A stretch of 64,000 nucleotides of DNA from Pseudonocardia sp. (GCA_025869365.1 JAOZVV010000056.1:1-64000), one strand, 5' to 3'. Shown: positions 50,034 to 59,220, counted from the stretch's first letter. Numbers and translations: made by a program. Notes: generated by a model not told the origin, from the letters alone.

Positions 50034-50792
50034 TCAGGTGTGCGGGCCCCCGGCGACATAGAGCACCTGGCCGGAGACGAACCCCGATCGCTCGTCGGTC
50101 AGGAAGGACACGGCGTGGGCGATGTCCTCGCCCGCGCCCGCCCGCCGGACCGGGATCGCGTCGGCCCGCTGCTGGAGGTAGTCCTCCCAGGGTGTCCCGA
50201 TCCGCTCGGCCGTCGCTCTCGTCATCTCGGTCACGACGAAGCCGGGCGCGACGCAGTTCGCCGTGATGCCGAAGCGGCCCAGCTCGAACGCGAGGGTCTT
50301 CGTGAAGCCCTGCAGACCCGCCTTGGCGGCCGCGTAGTTGGCCTGACCGCGCTTGCCCAGGGCCGAGGTGGACGACACCGTCACGATCCGGCCCCACCCG
50401 GCGTCGACCATGTGTCTCTGGGCCGCCCGGCTCATCAGGAACGCCCCCTTGAGGTGCACCCCCATCACGGAGTCCCAGTCCTGCTCGCTCATGCGGAACA
50501 GCAGGTTGTCCCGGGTGATGCCGGCGTTGTTGACCAGCACCGTCGGTGGTCCGAGTTCGGCGGCGACCCGGTCCACGGCGGCCTGGACGGCACCGGCGTC
50601 CGAGACGTCGGCCGCCACCGCGATGGCCGTGCCCCCTTCTGCCGTGACGGCGTCGGCAGAGGCCTTCGCGGCGGCCTCGTCGAGGTCGAGAACGGCGACA
50701 GCACGCCCGTCCCGGGCGAGGCGCAACGCGGTCGCGGCGCCGATCCCCCGGGCGGCTCCGGTCACGATGGCGACACGATGGTGCTCTGACAT
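50034..50792 (-). CDS. short-chain dehydrogenase/reductase (FabG-like)
   Basis: A 252-residue SDR: cofactor motif VTGAARGIGAATALRL with Asp after the second strand (VLDLDEA, suggesting NAD preference), NNAG, catalytic Ser-Tyr-Lys (VSSTSALGKRGQANYAAAKAG), APGFVVTEM and C-terminal GQVLYVAGG. Probably a 3-hydroxyacyl-CoA dehydrogenase or ketoreductase in the CaiB pathway. Last gene of the hydrolase-CaiB-SDR unit, 13 bp after caiB. Confidence 0.9.
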   Translation of the reverse strand: MSEHHRVAIVTGAARGIGAATALRLARDGRAVAVLDLDEAAAKASADAVTAEGGTAIAVAADVSDAGAVQAAVDRVAAELGPPTVLVNNAGITRDNLLFRMSEQDWDSVMGVHLKGAFLMSRAAQRHMVDAGWGRIVTVSSTSALGKRGQANYAAAKAGLQGFTKTLAFELGRFGITANCVAPGFVVTEMTRATAERIGTPWEDYLQQRADAIPVRRAGAGEDIAHAVSFLTDERSGFVSGQVLYVAGGPHT

Positions 50793-50805
50793 TGCGCTGA
50801 CTCCT

Positions 50806-52008
50806 TCAGCAGTGGTCGGGCCGGGACCCGTCGGCGGGCACCGGTTCGGCGAGCCCGAGTTCGGCGAGGATCGCCGCGGTGTGTTCACCGAGGGCCGGAA
50901 CCGGTCCCATCGGCAGTTCGACATCCCGGAAGGTCATCGGCGGCAGCACGGCACGGACGTCGCCGACCTCGGTGGAGACCGCACGCCACCGATCCCGCTC
51001 CGTCAGCTGCGGATGCTCCACGAGCTCGGCGGTGCCGTTGACCTGGGCCGCGGGGATCCCGGCCGCGGCCAGGTGCTCGTCGAGCTCCGCGGTCGTCCGG
51101 AGCCGGGTGAACCCCGAGACGAGCGCATCGCACTCGGCCCGGTGGGCGACCCTCTCGACGTTCGTGGCGAACCGCGGGTCCGCGGCGAGCTCCGGGGCCC
51201 CGAACACCTCGGAGACCAGCGACCGCCAGCCGCGGTCGTTCTGGATGCCGATCAGGATCTGGCCGTCCGCGGTCGGGTACGCGTCGTACGGTGCGATCGC
51301 CGCATGGCTCAACCCCATCCGTGGGACCTGCCTGCCCCCGTAGAGCTGCATGTAGAGCGGATGTCCCATCCATTCGACGGCCGCGTCGAACATCGACACG
51401 TCGACCACCGCACCGCCACCCGTGCGCGCACGGCGGACCAACGCGCCCAGCACCGAGACCGTCGAGTACAGGCCCGCCGCGATGTCCGCGTTGGGCACGC
51501 CGGTCTTGGTCGCGGTCTCGGGGGTGCCGGTCACGGCCACCATCCCGGACTCCGCCTGGATCAGCATGTCGTAGGCCTTGCGATCCCGGCGCGGCCCGCC
51601 CGTCCCGTACCCGGACACGTTCACCACGATCAGCCGCGGATCGGCGGCGCGCAGGGTGTCCGCATCCAGGCCGAGCCGCTCGACGACGCCGGGCGCGCTG
51701 TTGTGCAGGAAGACGTCCGCCCGCGCGATCAGGGCCCGCGCGACCCGCAGACCCCCGGCGGACTTCAGGTCGAGCTCGACGGACTCCTTGCCCCGGTTCA
51801 GCCACACGAAGTGGGTGGCGATGCCGCGCACCGCGTCGTCGTAGCGGCGCGCGAAGTCGCCCTCGCCCGGCCGTTCGATCTTGATCACCCGGGCGCCCAG
51901 GTCCGCCAGGTGCCGGGTCGCCAGTGGCCCGGCGACCGCGTGCTCCAGCGCGACGACGGTCACGCCGTCGAGCGGCAGCTCCGGGTGAGGTCCCTCCCCC
52001 GCGCTCAC
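50806..52008 (-). CDS. CaiB/BaiF family CoA-transferase
   Basis: A 400-residue class III CoA-transferase. LPLDGVTVVALEHAVAGPLA, ADLGARVIKIERPGEGDFAR, FVWLNRGKESVELDLKSAGG and DVFLHNSAPGVVERLG are the family N-terminal motifs, with the catalytic Asp expected in KTGVPNADIAAGLY. The C-terminal half is GWRSLVSEVFGAPELAADPR onward. GTG start overlapping the hydrolase stop. It moves CoA between acids. A truncated relative lies at 46471. Confidence 0.9.
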   Translation of the reverse strand: MSAGEGPHPELPLDGVTVVALEHAVAGPLATRHLADLGARVIKIERPGEGDFARRYDDAVRGIATHFVWLNRGKESVELDLKSAGGLRVARALIARADVFLHNSAPGVVERLGLDADTLRAADPRLIVVNVSGYGTGGPRRDRKAYDMLIQAESGMVAVTGTPETATKTGVPNADIAAGLYSTVSVLGALVRRARTGGGAVVDVSMFDAAVEWMGHPLYMQLYGGRQVPRMGLSHAAIAPYDAYPTADGQILIGIQNDRGWRSLVSEVFGAPELAADPRFATNVERVAHRAECDALVSGFTRLRTTAELDEHLAAAGIPAAQVNGTAELVEHPQLTERDRWRAVSTEVGDVRAVLPPMTFRDVELPMGPVPALGEHTAAILAELGLAEPVPADGSRPDHC

Positions 52009-52901
52009 GGAGCCGACCGGCGCGCGGTGGCGGCGACCTCGGCGATGACCGTGTCCTGGACCCCGGCCGGGAACTCGTGGCCGAGCCCGGACACGACGAC
52101 GAGGCGCGCGTCCGGGATCGCGGCCGCCGTGGCCTCGCCGCCGTCGACCCCGACGAGGGGGTCCTCGGAGCCGTGGATGACGACCGTGGGCACCCGGAGC
52201 CCGCCGAGCGCCGACGTGCGGTCCGCGGCCACCAGCACCGCCGCCTGCTGGCGCAGCTTGCCCTCCGGATAGTGGCGGCGGTCGTAGGAACGCTCCGCCT
52301 GCGCCCGCGCCCGCGACTCGTCGAAAGGGAACCCGCTGCCCGCCAGTGCCCGCCCCACGGCCACCTGGGCCGCGACGACCTCGCCGCGCGAGCTCGGCGT
52401 GCCCGACCGGAGGATCGCGAGCGCCTCCGGTCGCGGCCGGCCGACATCCGGCGCGCCGGTGGTGGACATGATCGAGCACAACGACCGGACCCGGGCCGGA
52501 TGCCGGACCGCGAGGATCTGGGCGATCATGCCGCCCATGGACGCACCCAGGACGTGCGCACTGCGGACGTCCAGCGCGTCCAGCAGACCCGCGGCGTCGT
52601 CCGCCATGTCCTCGAGGCCGTACACCGCCCCCGACCGATCTCGCAGCCGCGCCCGCGCGATGTCCGGCAGCAGGCCGTCGAAGTCCGTGGACAGACCGAC
52701 GTCGCGATTGTCGAAGCGGATGACGAAGAAGCCCGCCTCCACGAAGCCCTCGACGAAGCTCGGCTCCCATCCGGTCAGCTGCACGCCGTGGCCCATGAGA
52801 AGCAGCAGCGCCGGGTCCGCCGGATCGCCGAGCGTCTCGTAGCAGAGCTCGATGCCGTTGGACCGGGCGACGCCGCCGGAGCGGCGCGCCGATCCGCTCA
52901 C
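52005..52901 (-). CDS. alpha/beta hydrolase
   Basis: A 298-residue hydrolase: SNGIELCYETLGDPADPALL, LMGHGVQLTGWEP (oxyanion region), HVLGASMGGMIAQILAVRHP (nucleophile Ser elbow GASMGG), IHGSEDPLVGVDGG (Asp), GLGHEFPAG (His). GTG 52901 is chosen because GGAG lies 6 bp upstream and because a promoter at 52996-53024 would put longer starts before the transcript. An ATG at 53024 is in frame but overlaps the -35. Confidence 0.8.
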   Translation of the reverse strand: MSGSARRSGGVARSNGIELCYETLGDPADPALLLLMGHGVQLTGWEPSFVEGFVEAGFFVIRFDNRDVGLSTDFDGLLPDIARARLRDRSGAVYGLEDMADDAAGLLDALDVRSAHVLGASMGGMIAQILAVRHPARVRSLCSIMSTTGAPDVGRPRPEALAILRSGTPSSRGEVVAAQVAVGRALAGSGFPFDESRARAQAERSYDRRHYPEGKLRQQAAVLVAADRTSALGGLRVPTVVIHGSEDPLVGVDGGEATAAAIPDARLVVVSGLGHEFPAGVQDTVIAEVAATARRSAP

Positions 52902-52995
52902 CGCGATCTCCGGGGTCCGTACGGCCCGGCATGCCGTGACGTGACGGACGAATCCGACATCCCGTCCCCCTTCCGTGAGCGGCGCACTCCCGCGA

Positions 52996-53034
52996 ACCCT
53001 ATCGTTAGGATGCATATAAGTCAATGTTGGATCC
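52996..53034 (-). promoter_or_regulatory. promoter and GntR-type operator of hydrolase-CaiB-SDR operon
   Basis: TTGACT (53024-53019, minus strand), a 17-bp spacer and TAGGGT (53001-52996). The 27-bp site 53008-53034 has arms GGATGCA and TGGATCC and carries the TTGAC at positions 13-17, as at 46624 and 54779. Confidence 0.65.
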
Positions 53035-53063
53035 TATCTCTACCTATCTCTGCCTATCTCTGT
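53034..53063. repeat. 10-bp tandem repeat x3
   Basis: CTATCTCTAC, CTATCTCTGC and CTATCTCTGT follow one another between the operator and the 3-prime end of the cyclase gene. Pyrimidine-rich on the plus strand. No function is apparent. Confidence 0.7.
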
Positions 53064-53097
53064 CGGCACGGCCCCGGACTCCTCGCCGGATTGCGGC

Positions 53098-54012
53098 CTA
53101 CTTGACGGCCAACGGGTTCACCGGTGACCCCACGGCCCCGACGAACTTGATCGGCGGGGCGGTGAAGAAGAAGTCGTAGACACCGTCCTGGGCGCAGTCC
53201 GCGGCCAGTTCCTCGAAATCCAGTATCTCGCCGAGCGGCATTCCCATGTCCCTGATGAGGACACAATGCACCGGATACTTGTCCGTCCCCTCGCCGGGCA
53301 GCGCCTCGATCGCCCAGTTGTCGGAACACAATGCCGCGACCTGTCGGCGGTGCAACCATTCCGTGCAGGCCAGGCCGATTCCCGGCTCCCCGTCCATGAA
53401 CTGCCGGGAGTCACCGGTCGTGGTGAAGACCTGACGCCAGCCGGTCCGGACGAGCAGGATGTCCCCCGTTCCGACGGTGACCCCCTGCCGCTCGGCGGCC
53501 GCGTCGAGGTCGTCGGGGGTGATGACGTGGTTGCGCCCGAGCCAGTCGACCCCTTCGAGCCGGGCGATGTCGAGCAGCACCCCCCGTCCGACGATTCCCC
53601 GGCCGAGCTTGTCCACCGCGAGCCGCTTCGCACCGTGCGGTCCCACGTCGGAGGCGGGGTAGCCGTTGTAGAGCTGGTCGTCGTAGAAGATGTGGGACAG
53701 GCCGTCCCACTGCGACGCGGCCTGGAGCGGCATGAAGACGTAGTCGTCCGCGTAGTGGGCGCCACCCGGGAGGTCCTGGCCCGCACCGGTGTCCCGCATG
53801 AGATGCACCGGGTTGATCCGGCCACCGCCGCCGACCTGCGGCCCGTCGGAGGAGAACGGGATGCCGAGGTCGAAGACCCGTCCGCTCCGCACCCGGCCCG
53901 CCGCGGCGAGGACGAGGTCCGGGGTGATCAGGTTGAGCGTGCCCTTCTCGTCCTCGGGGCCCCACCGGTTCCAGTTGCTGAGCCTCGCGCCCACCTCACG
54001 GAAACTCTCCAC
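53098..54012 (-). CDS. cyclase family (kynurenine-formamidase-like) hydrolase
   Basis: A 304-residue metal-dependent hydrolase: RLSNWNRWGPEDEKGTLNLI, RSGRVFDLGIPFSSDGPQVG, QAASQWDGLSHIFYDDQLYN (metal-binding His and Asp region), VLLDIARLEGVDWLG, ILLVRTGWRQVF, CSDNWAIEALPG and PVHCVLIRDMGMPLGEILDF. Members open lactones, imides or formamides. Divergent from the NTF2-like gene. It fits ring-opening chemistry in the same catabolic set. Confidence 0.88.
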   Translation of the reverse strand: MESFREVGARLSNWNRWGPEDEKGTLNLITPDLVLAAAGRVRSGRVFDLGIPFSSDGPQVGGGGRINPVHLMRDTGAGQDLPGGAHYADDYVFMPLQAASQWDGLSHIFYDDQLYNGYPASDVGPHGAKRLAVDKLGRGIVGRGVLLDIARLEGVDWLGRNHVITPDDLDAAAERQGVTVGTGDILLVRTGWRQVFTTTGDSRQFMDGEPGIGLACTEWLHRRQVAALCSDNWAIEALPGEGTDKYPVHCVLIRDMGMPLGEILDFEELAADCAQDGVYDFFFTAPPIKFVGAVGSPVNPLAVK

Positions 54013-54053
54013 GTCGCGGTCCTCCGATCATGTGTGAATGGTGTGGTCAGCGA

Positions 54054-54082
54054 TTGCCGCAAACCATTCTCGGGTCTAATGT
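54054..54082 (+). promoter_or_regulatory. promoter of NTF2-like gene
   Basis: TTGCCG (54054-54059), 17-bp spacer, TAATGT (54077-54082), about 40 bp before the ATG at 54123. No GGATNCA half-site is present, so it is probably outside the GntR regulon. Confidence 0.5.
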
Positions 54083-54122
54083 GGAGCCGTCCGCCAGGCC
54101 ACTTCCAGTACTCCGGAGAATC

Positions 54123-54533
54123 ATGTCCGCGAACCCGACCGTCGGCGTCGAGAACACCATCGGTGCAGCGTACGACGACTATTTCGCCGATTTCCAGCGA
54201 CAGGACGCCCTCGTGGCCGCGGACCATTTCACCGTCCCCTTGAGCCGGGTGGCGAACGGTCGGATCACCGTGGCCGCCACCAGGGCGGACGTGGAGGCGA
54301 TGCTGACCTCGATCTGGGCGAGCCTCGCGACGAGGCGGTACGGCAGGTCCGCCCTCGCGGACCGGACCGTCACGGTGCTGGACGAGCGCTGCGCCCAGTT
54401 GCGGGCTCGCGGGACCCGGTACGACCTCACCGACGACCCCATGGAGGACTTCGACGTGCTGTACACCCTCGTGCGGGGAGCCGACGACCGGTGGCGGATC
54501 GCGGTCATCACCTCGCTCACGGGAGGCCGCTGA
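54123..54533 (+). CDS. NTF2-like/SnoaL-fold protein
   Basis: A 136-residue cone-fold protein: VENTIGAAYDDYFADFQRQD, AADHFTVPLSRVANGRITVA, ADVEAMLTSIWASLATRRYG, DVLYTLVRGADDRWRIAVIT. Typical of isomerase-like or accessory proteins of unknown substrate. Divergent from the cyclase and probably acts in the same route. ATG preceded by GGAG. Confidence 0.8.
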   Translation: MSANPTVGVENTIGAAYDDYFADFQRQDALVAADHFTVPLSRVANGRITVAATRADVEAMLTSIWASLATRRYGRSALADRTVTVLDERCAQLRARGTRYDLTDDPMEDFDVLYTLVRGADDRWRIAVITSLTGGR

Positions 54534-54693
54534 GCGGTCCCCGGATCCCGATCGCACGGCCCACCAGATCGCGGTGGCGGCCGGGGGTACCGAGGAGGAA
54601 CCCGCTGCTCCTGACCCGCTCGAAGGAGTCGGCGCGCGCCGCATCCTGCGCGGCGGAGCGGGCCGACTCGGCCCGGCGCTGGCTCTCGTTCAC
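54517..54693 (-). CDS. possible 58-residue protein
   Basis: A short frame from GTG 54693 with GGAGG 7 bp upstream. Product VNESQRRAESARSAAQDAAR... has an Ala/Arg-rich helix followed by SSGFLLGTPGRHRDLVGRAI. It lies behind a promoter/operator of the GntR type (54766-54805), which supports expression. Its tail overlaps the NTF2-like gene by 17 bp. Family unknown. Confidence 0.4.
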   Translation of the reverse strand: MNESQRRAESARSAAQDAARADSFERVRSSGFLLGTPGRHRDLVGRAIGIRGPLSGLP

Positions 54694-54765
54694 TTCGCGA
54701 CCTCCATGTCGACCTGCCGGCACGGGGGAACGGCACCCGGCGGCCCGCGCGCTCCGTCCACTCGC

Positions 54766-54805
54766 ACACTAGGTCTTAGGATTCATTCTGGTCAAGACTG
54801 TATCC
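54766..54805 (-). promoter_or_regulatory. GntR-type operator over minus-strand promoter
   Basis: TTGACC (54795-54790, minus strand), 18-bp spacer, TAGTGT (54771-54766). The 27-bp site 54779-54805 has arms GGATTCA and TGTATCC with TTGAC at positions 13-17. Third copy of the same promoter architecture. Confidence 0.6.
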
Positions 54806-55154
54806 AGTTGGAGTGGATGTGGACGACTCCTGTGGACGCCGGCGGCGTGCGTTCGCCCCCGGCCGAGTTCACGATGTCCCCGGCCCGCCTCAGCCGGTGG
54901 TGGCCGATGCCTCCTGCGCCGTCGGACCACAGTGGCCCGAGGCCCGCAGCGGTGGCACCGGACGGAGTCCCGGCCGTTGGCCCGCCGACGAGCCGTCGCC
55001 CAGAGCGGGCGCTGGGCCATTGGCCCAAGATTGTCGAGGGTTCTTGGCAGCATGCGTGCGTTCAGGCCTATCGTCCGGCCAGAACTCATCCATCCCGCCC
55101 ACACGACGGCCATCCGGCCATCGAGCCGGGCCGTCCATCCACAGGGAAGTAGCC
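54806..55154. other. leader region of indolepyruvate oxidoreductase gene
   Basis: About 350 bp with no supported gene; open frames here lack domains and ribosome sites. It contains CTGGGCCATTGGCCCAAG near 55014-55031, a small palindrome, about 125 bp before the start codon, that may be a regulator site. No clear -35/-10 pair was found. Confidence 0.4.
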
Positions 55155-58100
55155 ATGACGGCCACCACCGCCACCAGTGGCGCCTTCAGCCTCGACGACC
55201 GGTACCGACTGCCCGAGGGCACGGTGTACCTGTCCGGCGTCCAGGGCCTCGTCCGCATTCTCTTCGACCGCGCGGTCGCCGACCGCACCCGCGGCCTGCG
55301 GACCGCGACGTTCGTCTCCGGGTACGAGGGCTCACCGCTGGCGGGCTACGACCTGGAGCTGGCGCGCCGCAGGACGCTGATGGCCGAGCACGACATCGTG
55401 CACCGGCCGGGGCTGAACGAGGAGCTCGCGGCCACGGCCGTCATGGGCAGCCAGCTGGCCACCGGGGTGGGCACGTCGCAGGCCGACGGCGTGGTGGGGA
55501 TCTGGTACGGCAAGTCCCCCGGCCTCGACCGGGCGTCGGACGCGCTGCGGCACGCCAACCTCGTCGGCACCGGCCCGGCAGGCGGCGCGGTCGCCCTGGT
55601 CGGGGACGACCCGGCCGCGAAGTCCTCGAGCGTTCCCTGCGCGAGCGAGGCGACGCTGGCGGACCTGGCGATGCCGACGCTCTACCCGGCGGACTCCCAG
55701 GACGTCCTGGACTACGGCCTGCACGCCCAGTACCTGTCGCGGTTCAGCGGCCTGTGGTCCGGGCTCAAGATCACCACGGCGGTCGCGGACGCGGCGTCGA
55801 CAGCGCGCGTCGCCCCCGGCCGGGTCGTCCCCGCCCAGGGCGATGCCGGCGCCAACCCGCACACCCCCAGCTCGATGCTGCTGGGCGAGAACCTGATGGC
55901 CCTCGAGCGGAGCCTGCACGAGATCCGGCTCCCCCGGGCCGCGGAGTACGCGCGGCTCAACGGACTGAACACGATCACCCGGCGCGGACCGCAGGACCGG
56001 ATCGGCATCCTCGCGGCGGGCAAGACCTATCTGGACGTCCGCGAGGCGCTGCGGATGACGGGGCTCGGCGACGACGACCTGTCGCGCCACGGGATCCGGC
56101 TGCTCAAGCTCGGGATGATCTTCCCCCTCGAGCGCGGGATCATCGCCGAGTTCGCCGAGGGGCTCGACCAGATCGTCGTCGTCGAGGAGAAGCGGCCCTT
56201 CCTGGAGGCCGCGGTCAAGGAGGTCCTCTACGGCCGGGCGAACGCCCCCGCCGTCCTCGGCAAGACCGACCGGGACGGCAACCAGCTGTTCACCCGGTCC
56301 GGCGAGCTGGACAAGATCGCCAAGGGCCTCGCCTCCGTGCTCGCGGCGCTGGACATCGAGCCCGCCGTCGCCTGGCGACGCCGCCCGCGACCGCGCACCA
56401 CGCTGTCCCTGCCGCTGCTGTCCCGCAGCCCGTACTACTGCTCCGGCTGCCCGCACAACACCTCCACCACCTCGGGCGACGGCTCGCTCGTCGGGGCCGG
56501 CATCGGCTGCCACTCCATGGTCGTGTTCATGGACCCGGGGCAGGTCGGCACCATCGTCGGGATGACGCAGATGGGTGGCGAGGGCGCCCAGTGGCTCGGT
56601 ATCGAACCCTTCGTCGCCGACGACCACTTCGTGCAGAACGTCGGTGACGGCACCTTCATGCACTCCGGCAGCCTCGCCGTGCGCGCCTCGGTCGCGGCCG
56701 GGGTGAACGTGACCTACAAACTGCTCTACAACGGCACCGTCGCGATGACCGGCGGCCAGGACCCCGTCGGCGCACTTCCGGTCGACCGGGTCGCCGCGAT
56801 GCTGCTCGACGAGGGCGTCGCCCGGGTGATCATCACCACCGAGAACCGCTCCCGCATCCCCCGCACCCACCTGCCGAAGTCCGTGAAGGTGCTCGACCGC
56901 AACGAGATCGAGGGCGCTCTCACCGAGCTGCGCGCCGTCCCCGGCGTCACCGTGCTGATCCACGACCAGGAGTGCGCGGCGGAGAAGCGACGGGACCGCC
57001 GCCGCGGCAAGCGCGAGACCCCCGCCACCAAGGTCGTGATCAACGAGCGGATCTGCGAGGGCTGCGGCGACTGCGGCCGCAAGTCGAACTGCCTCTCCGT
57101 GCACCCCGTGTCCACCGAGTTCGGTCGCAAGACCCGGATCGACCAGTCCTCGTGCAACCTCGACTACTCCTGCCTCGAGGGCGACTGCCCGGCATTCATG
57201 ACCGTCACCCCCGGCACCCGCGCCCGCCGCACCCCGCTGCCGGACCTCGCCGCGGACGAGATCGCCGAACCCGAGCGCTCCGTCTCCGCCGACGCCTTCG
57301 GCATGCGGATCACCGGCATCGGCGGCACCGGCATCGTCACCATCTCGCAGATCCTCGCCACCGCCGCGGTGGTCGACGGGCTGCACGCCCGCAGCCTCGA
57401 CCAGACCGGGCTCGCGCAGAAGGGCGGCGCCGTGGTCTCGGACATCAGGATCACCGCCGAGCCCCTCGAGCAGGCCGCGAAGCTGGCCGCCGGCACCTGC
57501 GACCTGTACCTCGGCTGCGACCCGCTGGTCGCCACCGACCCGAAGCACCTGTCGGTGGCCGCCGCGGACCGCACCGTGGCCGTGATGACCACGACCGAGG
57601 TGCCCACCGGCAAGATGGTCGTCGACACCACCGTCTCGTTCCCCTCCCCCGAGCGGGTCCGCGGCGTGCTCGACGACGCGACCCGCGGCGTGGTCGCGCT
57701 GGACACCGGCGCACTCGCCGTCGCCCTGTTCGACGACGAGCAGTACGCGAACATGCTGCTCGTGGGCGCCGCCTTCCAGAAGGGCGTGCTCCCGCTGTCC
57801 CGCAAGGCCGTCGAGGAGGCGATCACGCTCAACGGCGTGGCCGTGGAGCGCAACGTGCAGGCGTTCCGCCGCGGACGCCAGGCCGTCGCCGACCCGGAGG
57901 CGCTGCGTGCCGCCCTGCCCGGTGCCGCCCACGAGACCGTCGACCCGGTGCTGAGCGCGGAGGCGGCCGCCCTGGTCGCCGCCGTCACCACCGACGCCGA
58001 CTCGGAGCTGCACCGGCTGCTCGCGGTCCGGGTCCCCGAGCTGATCGCCTACCAGGACCGCCGCTACGCCGAGGCCTACACGGCCTTCGTGCGCGAGGTG

Positions 58101-58652
58101 CTGGGCCGCGAGCAGGACCGCGTTCCCGGCTCCACCGCGGTGACCGAGGGCGTCGCCGCGTACCTCTACAAGCTCATGGCCTACAAGGACGAGTACGAGG
58201 TCGCCCGCCTGGCACTGGACACCGGCCTGGACGAGCAGGTCGCCGACCAGTTCGGCGAGGGCAGCCGGATCGCCTACCGGCTGCACCCGCCGGTCTTCCG
58301 CGACCTGGGCCTGAAGCACAAGCTCACACTCGGGGAGTGGTTCCGGCCCGCGTTCCGCGTCCTCCGCGCCGCGCGCAGGCTCCGCGGTACCCGCGCCGAC
58401 GTCTTCGGGTACCACCCGGTGCGCCGGATGGAGCGCGCTCTGATCGCCGAGTACCGCACGATGATCACCTCGGCCCTCGGCGTCCTGCGCCCGGAGAACC
58501 TCGACACCGTGGTCCGGATCGCCGAGCTTCCGGACGTCGTTCGCGGGTACGAGGACGTCAAGCGGGCCACGGTGGAGGACTACCGGGCCCAGGCGGCCGA
58601 GCTGGCCTCCGGGCTCCGCTCCGAGACGGCGATCGAGCCGGTGACGGCATGA
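55155..58652 (+). CDS. indolepyruvate ferredoxin oxidoreductase-type 2-oxoacid oxidoreductase, fused
   Basis: An 1165-residue single-chain enzyme decarboxylating aryl or branched 2-oxoacids to acyl-CoA with ferredoxin. Domain order: pyrimidine domain (FVSGYEGSPLAGYDLELARR, MGSQLATGVG), TPP-binding domain (YCSGCPHNTST, GIGCHSMVVF, NVGDGTFMHSGSLA, YNGTVAMTGGQ), Fe-S region (CEGCGDCGRKSNCLSVHP, CNLDYSCLEGDCP) and gamma domain (GIGGTGIVTISQILATAA, QTGLAQKGGAVVSDI). The start MTATTATSGAF is chosen at the AGGGAAG ribosome site. A longer frame upstream has no homology. Confidence 0.93.
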   Translation: MTATTATSGAFSLDDRYRLPEGTVYLSGVQGLVRILFDRAVADRTRGLRTATFVSGYEGSPLAGYDLELARRRTLMAEHDIVHRPGLNEELAATAVMGSQLATGVGTSQADGVVGIWYGKSPGLDRASDALRHANLVGTGPAGGAVALVGDDPAAKSSSVPCASEATLADLAMPTLYPADSQDVLDYGLHAQYLSRFSGLWSGLKITTAVADAASTARVAPGRVVPAQGDAGANPHTPSSMLLGENLMALERSLHEIRLPRAAEYARLNGLNTITRRGPQDRIGILAAGKTYLDVREALRMTGLGDDDLSRHGIRLLKLGMIFPLERGIIAEFAEGLDQIVVVEEKRPFLEAAVKEVLYGRANAPAVLGKTDRDGNQLFTRSGELDKIAKGLASVLAALDIEPAVAWRRRPRPRTTLSLPLLSRSPYYCSGCPHNTSTTSGDGSLVGAGIGCHSMVVFMDPGQVGTIVGMTQMGGEGAQWLGIEPFVADDHFVQNVGDGTFMHSGSLAVRASVAAGVNVTYKLLYNGTVAMTGGQDPVGALPVDRVAAMLLDEGVARVIITTENRSRIPRTHLPKSVKVLDRNEIEGALTELRAVPGVTVLIHDQECAAEKRRDRRRGKRETPATKVVINERICEGCGDCGRKSNCLSVHPVSTEFGRKTRIDQSSCNLDYSCLEGDCPAFMTVTPGTRARRTPLPDLAADEIAEPERSVSADAFGMRITGIGGTGIVTISQILATAAVVDGLHARSLDQTGLAQKGGAVVSDIRITAEPLEQAAKLAAGTCDLYLGCDPLVATDPKHLSVAAADRTVAVMTTTEVPTGKMVVDTTVSFPSPERVRGVLDDATRGVVALDTGALAVALFDDEQYANMLLVGAAFQKGVLPLSRKAVEEAITLNGVAVERNVQAFRRGRQAVADPEALRAALPGAAHETVDPVLSAEAAALVAAVTTDADSELHRLLAVRVPELIAYQDRRYAEAYTAFVREVLGREQDRVPGSTAVTEGVAAYLYKLMAYKDEYEVARLALDTGLDEQVADQFGEGSRIAYRLHPPVFRDLGLKHKLTLGEWFRPAFRVLRAARRLRGTRADVFGYHPVRRMERALIAEYRTMITSALGVLRPENLDTVVRIAELPDVVRGYEDVKRATVEDYRAQAAELASGLRSETAIEPVTA

Positions 58653-58710
58653 GCGGGAGCGACGCGATGCCCTCGCGCAGCGGCTGCTGACGACGGGCGG
58701 CGGGAGCGGC

Positions 58711-59220
58711 TCAGCGGTCCCGATCGACCTGCGCCGCCAGGTGGTCGATCAGCGGGGTGATCCGAGGCCGGATGCGACGGCTGAGCACCACCTCCGTCCG
58801 GCTCCGGATCACACCGGGGATGGACAGGATCGTCTGGATCACCGCTTCGAGGTCGGTGTTGTCGACGGCCACGATGTGGCAGAGCAGGTCGCCCTCGCCC
58901 GCGATCGAGTCCGCCGCGATGACCTGCGGGATCGCGGCGAGCTGACCGGTCGTCTCATCCAGCCGGCCCTGCGCCAGGTGCAGGTGCACGTAGGCGAGCA
59001 CGGCGAAACCCATGCCCTCCGGAGACACCTCCGGCCGGAAGCTGAGCAGCACCCGGCGTTGCTGCAGGCGCTCGATGCGGCTCTGCACCGTGCCGCGCGC
59101 GACCGCGAGCCGCCGCGCGAACTCCCGCACACCCACCCGGGGCTGCTCGACCAGGAGCCGCAGGATCGAGAGATCGAGGCGATCCAGGCTGGGCTCGCCG
59201 CGTGGCTGTGGTTCCGACAC
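58711..59220 (-). CDS. Lrp/AsnC family regulator
   Basis: A 169-residue regulator: LDRLDLSILRLLVEQPRVGV, REFARRLAVARGTVQSRIER (HTH) and a RAM domain (FAVLAYVHLHLAQGRLDET, EGDLLCHIVAVDNTDLEAVI). GTG start VSEPQPRGE. It is 110 bp after the ferredoxin reductase and last in the aryl-amine operon, so it may sense the substrate or an amino acid derived from it. Confidence 0.88.
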   Translation of the reverse strand: MSEPQPRGEPSLDRLDLSILRLLVEQPRVGVREFARRLAVARGTVQSRIERLQQRRVLLSFRPEVSPEGMGFAVLAYVHLHLAQGRLDETTGQLAAIPQVIAADSIAGEGDLLCHIVAVDNTDLEAVIQTILSIPGVIRSRTEVVLSRRIRPRITPLIDHLAAQVDRDR

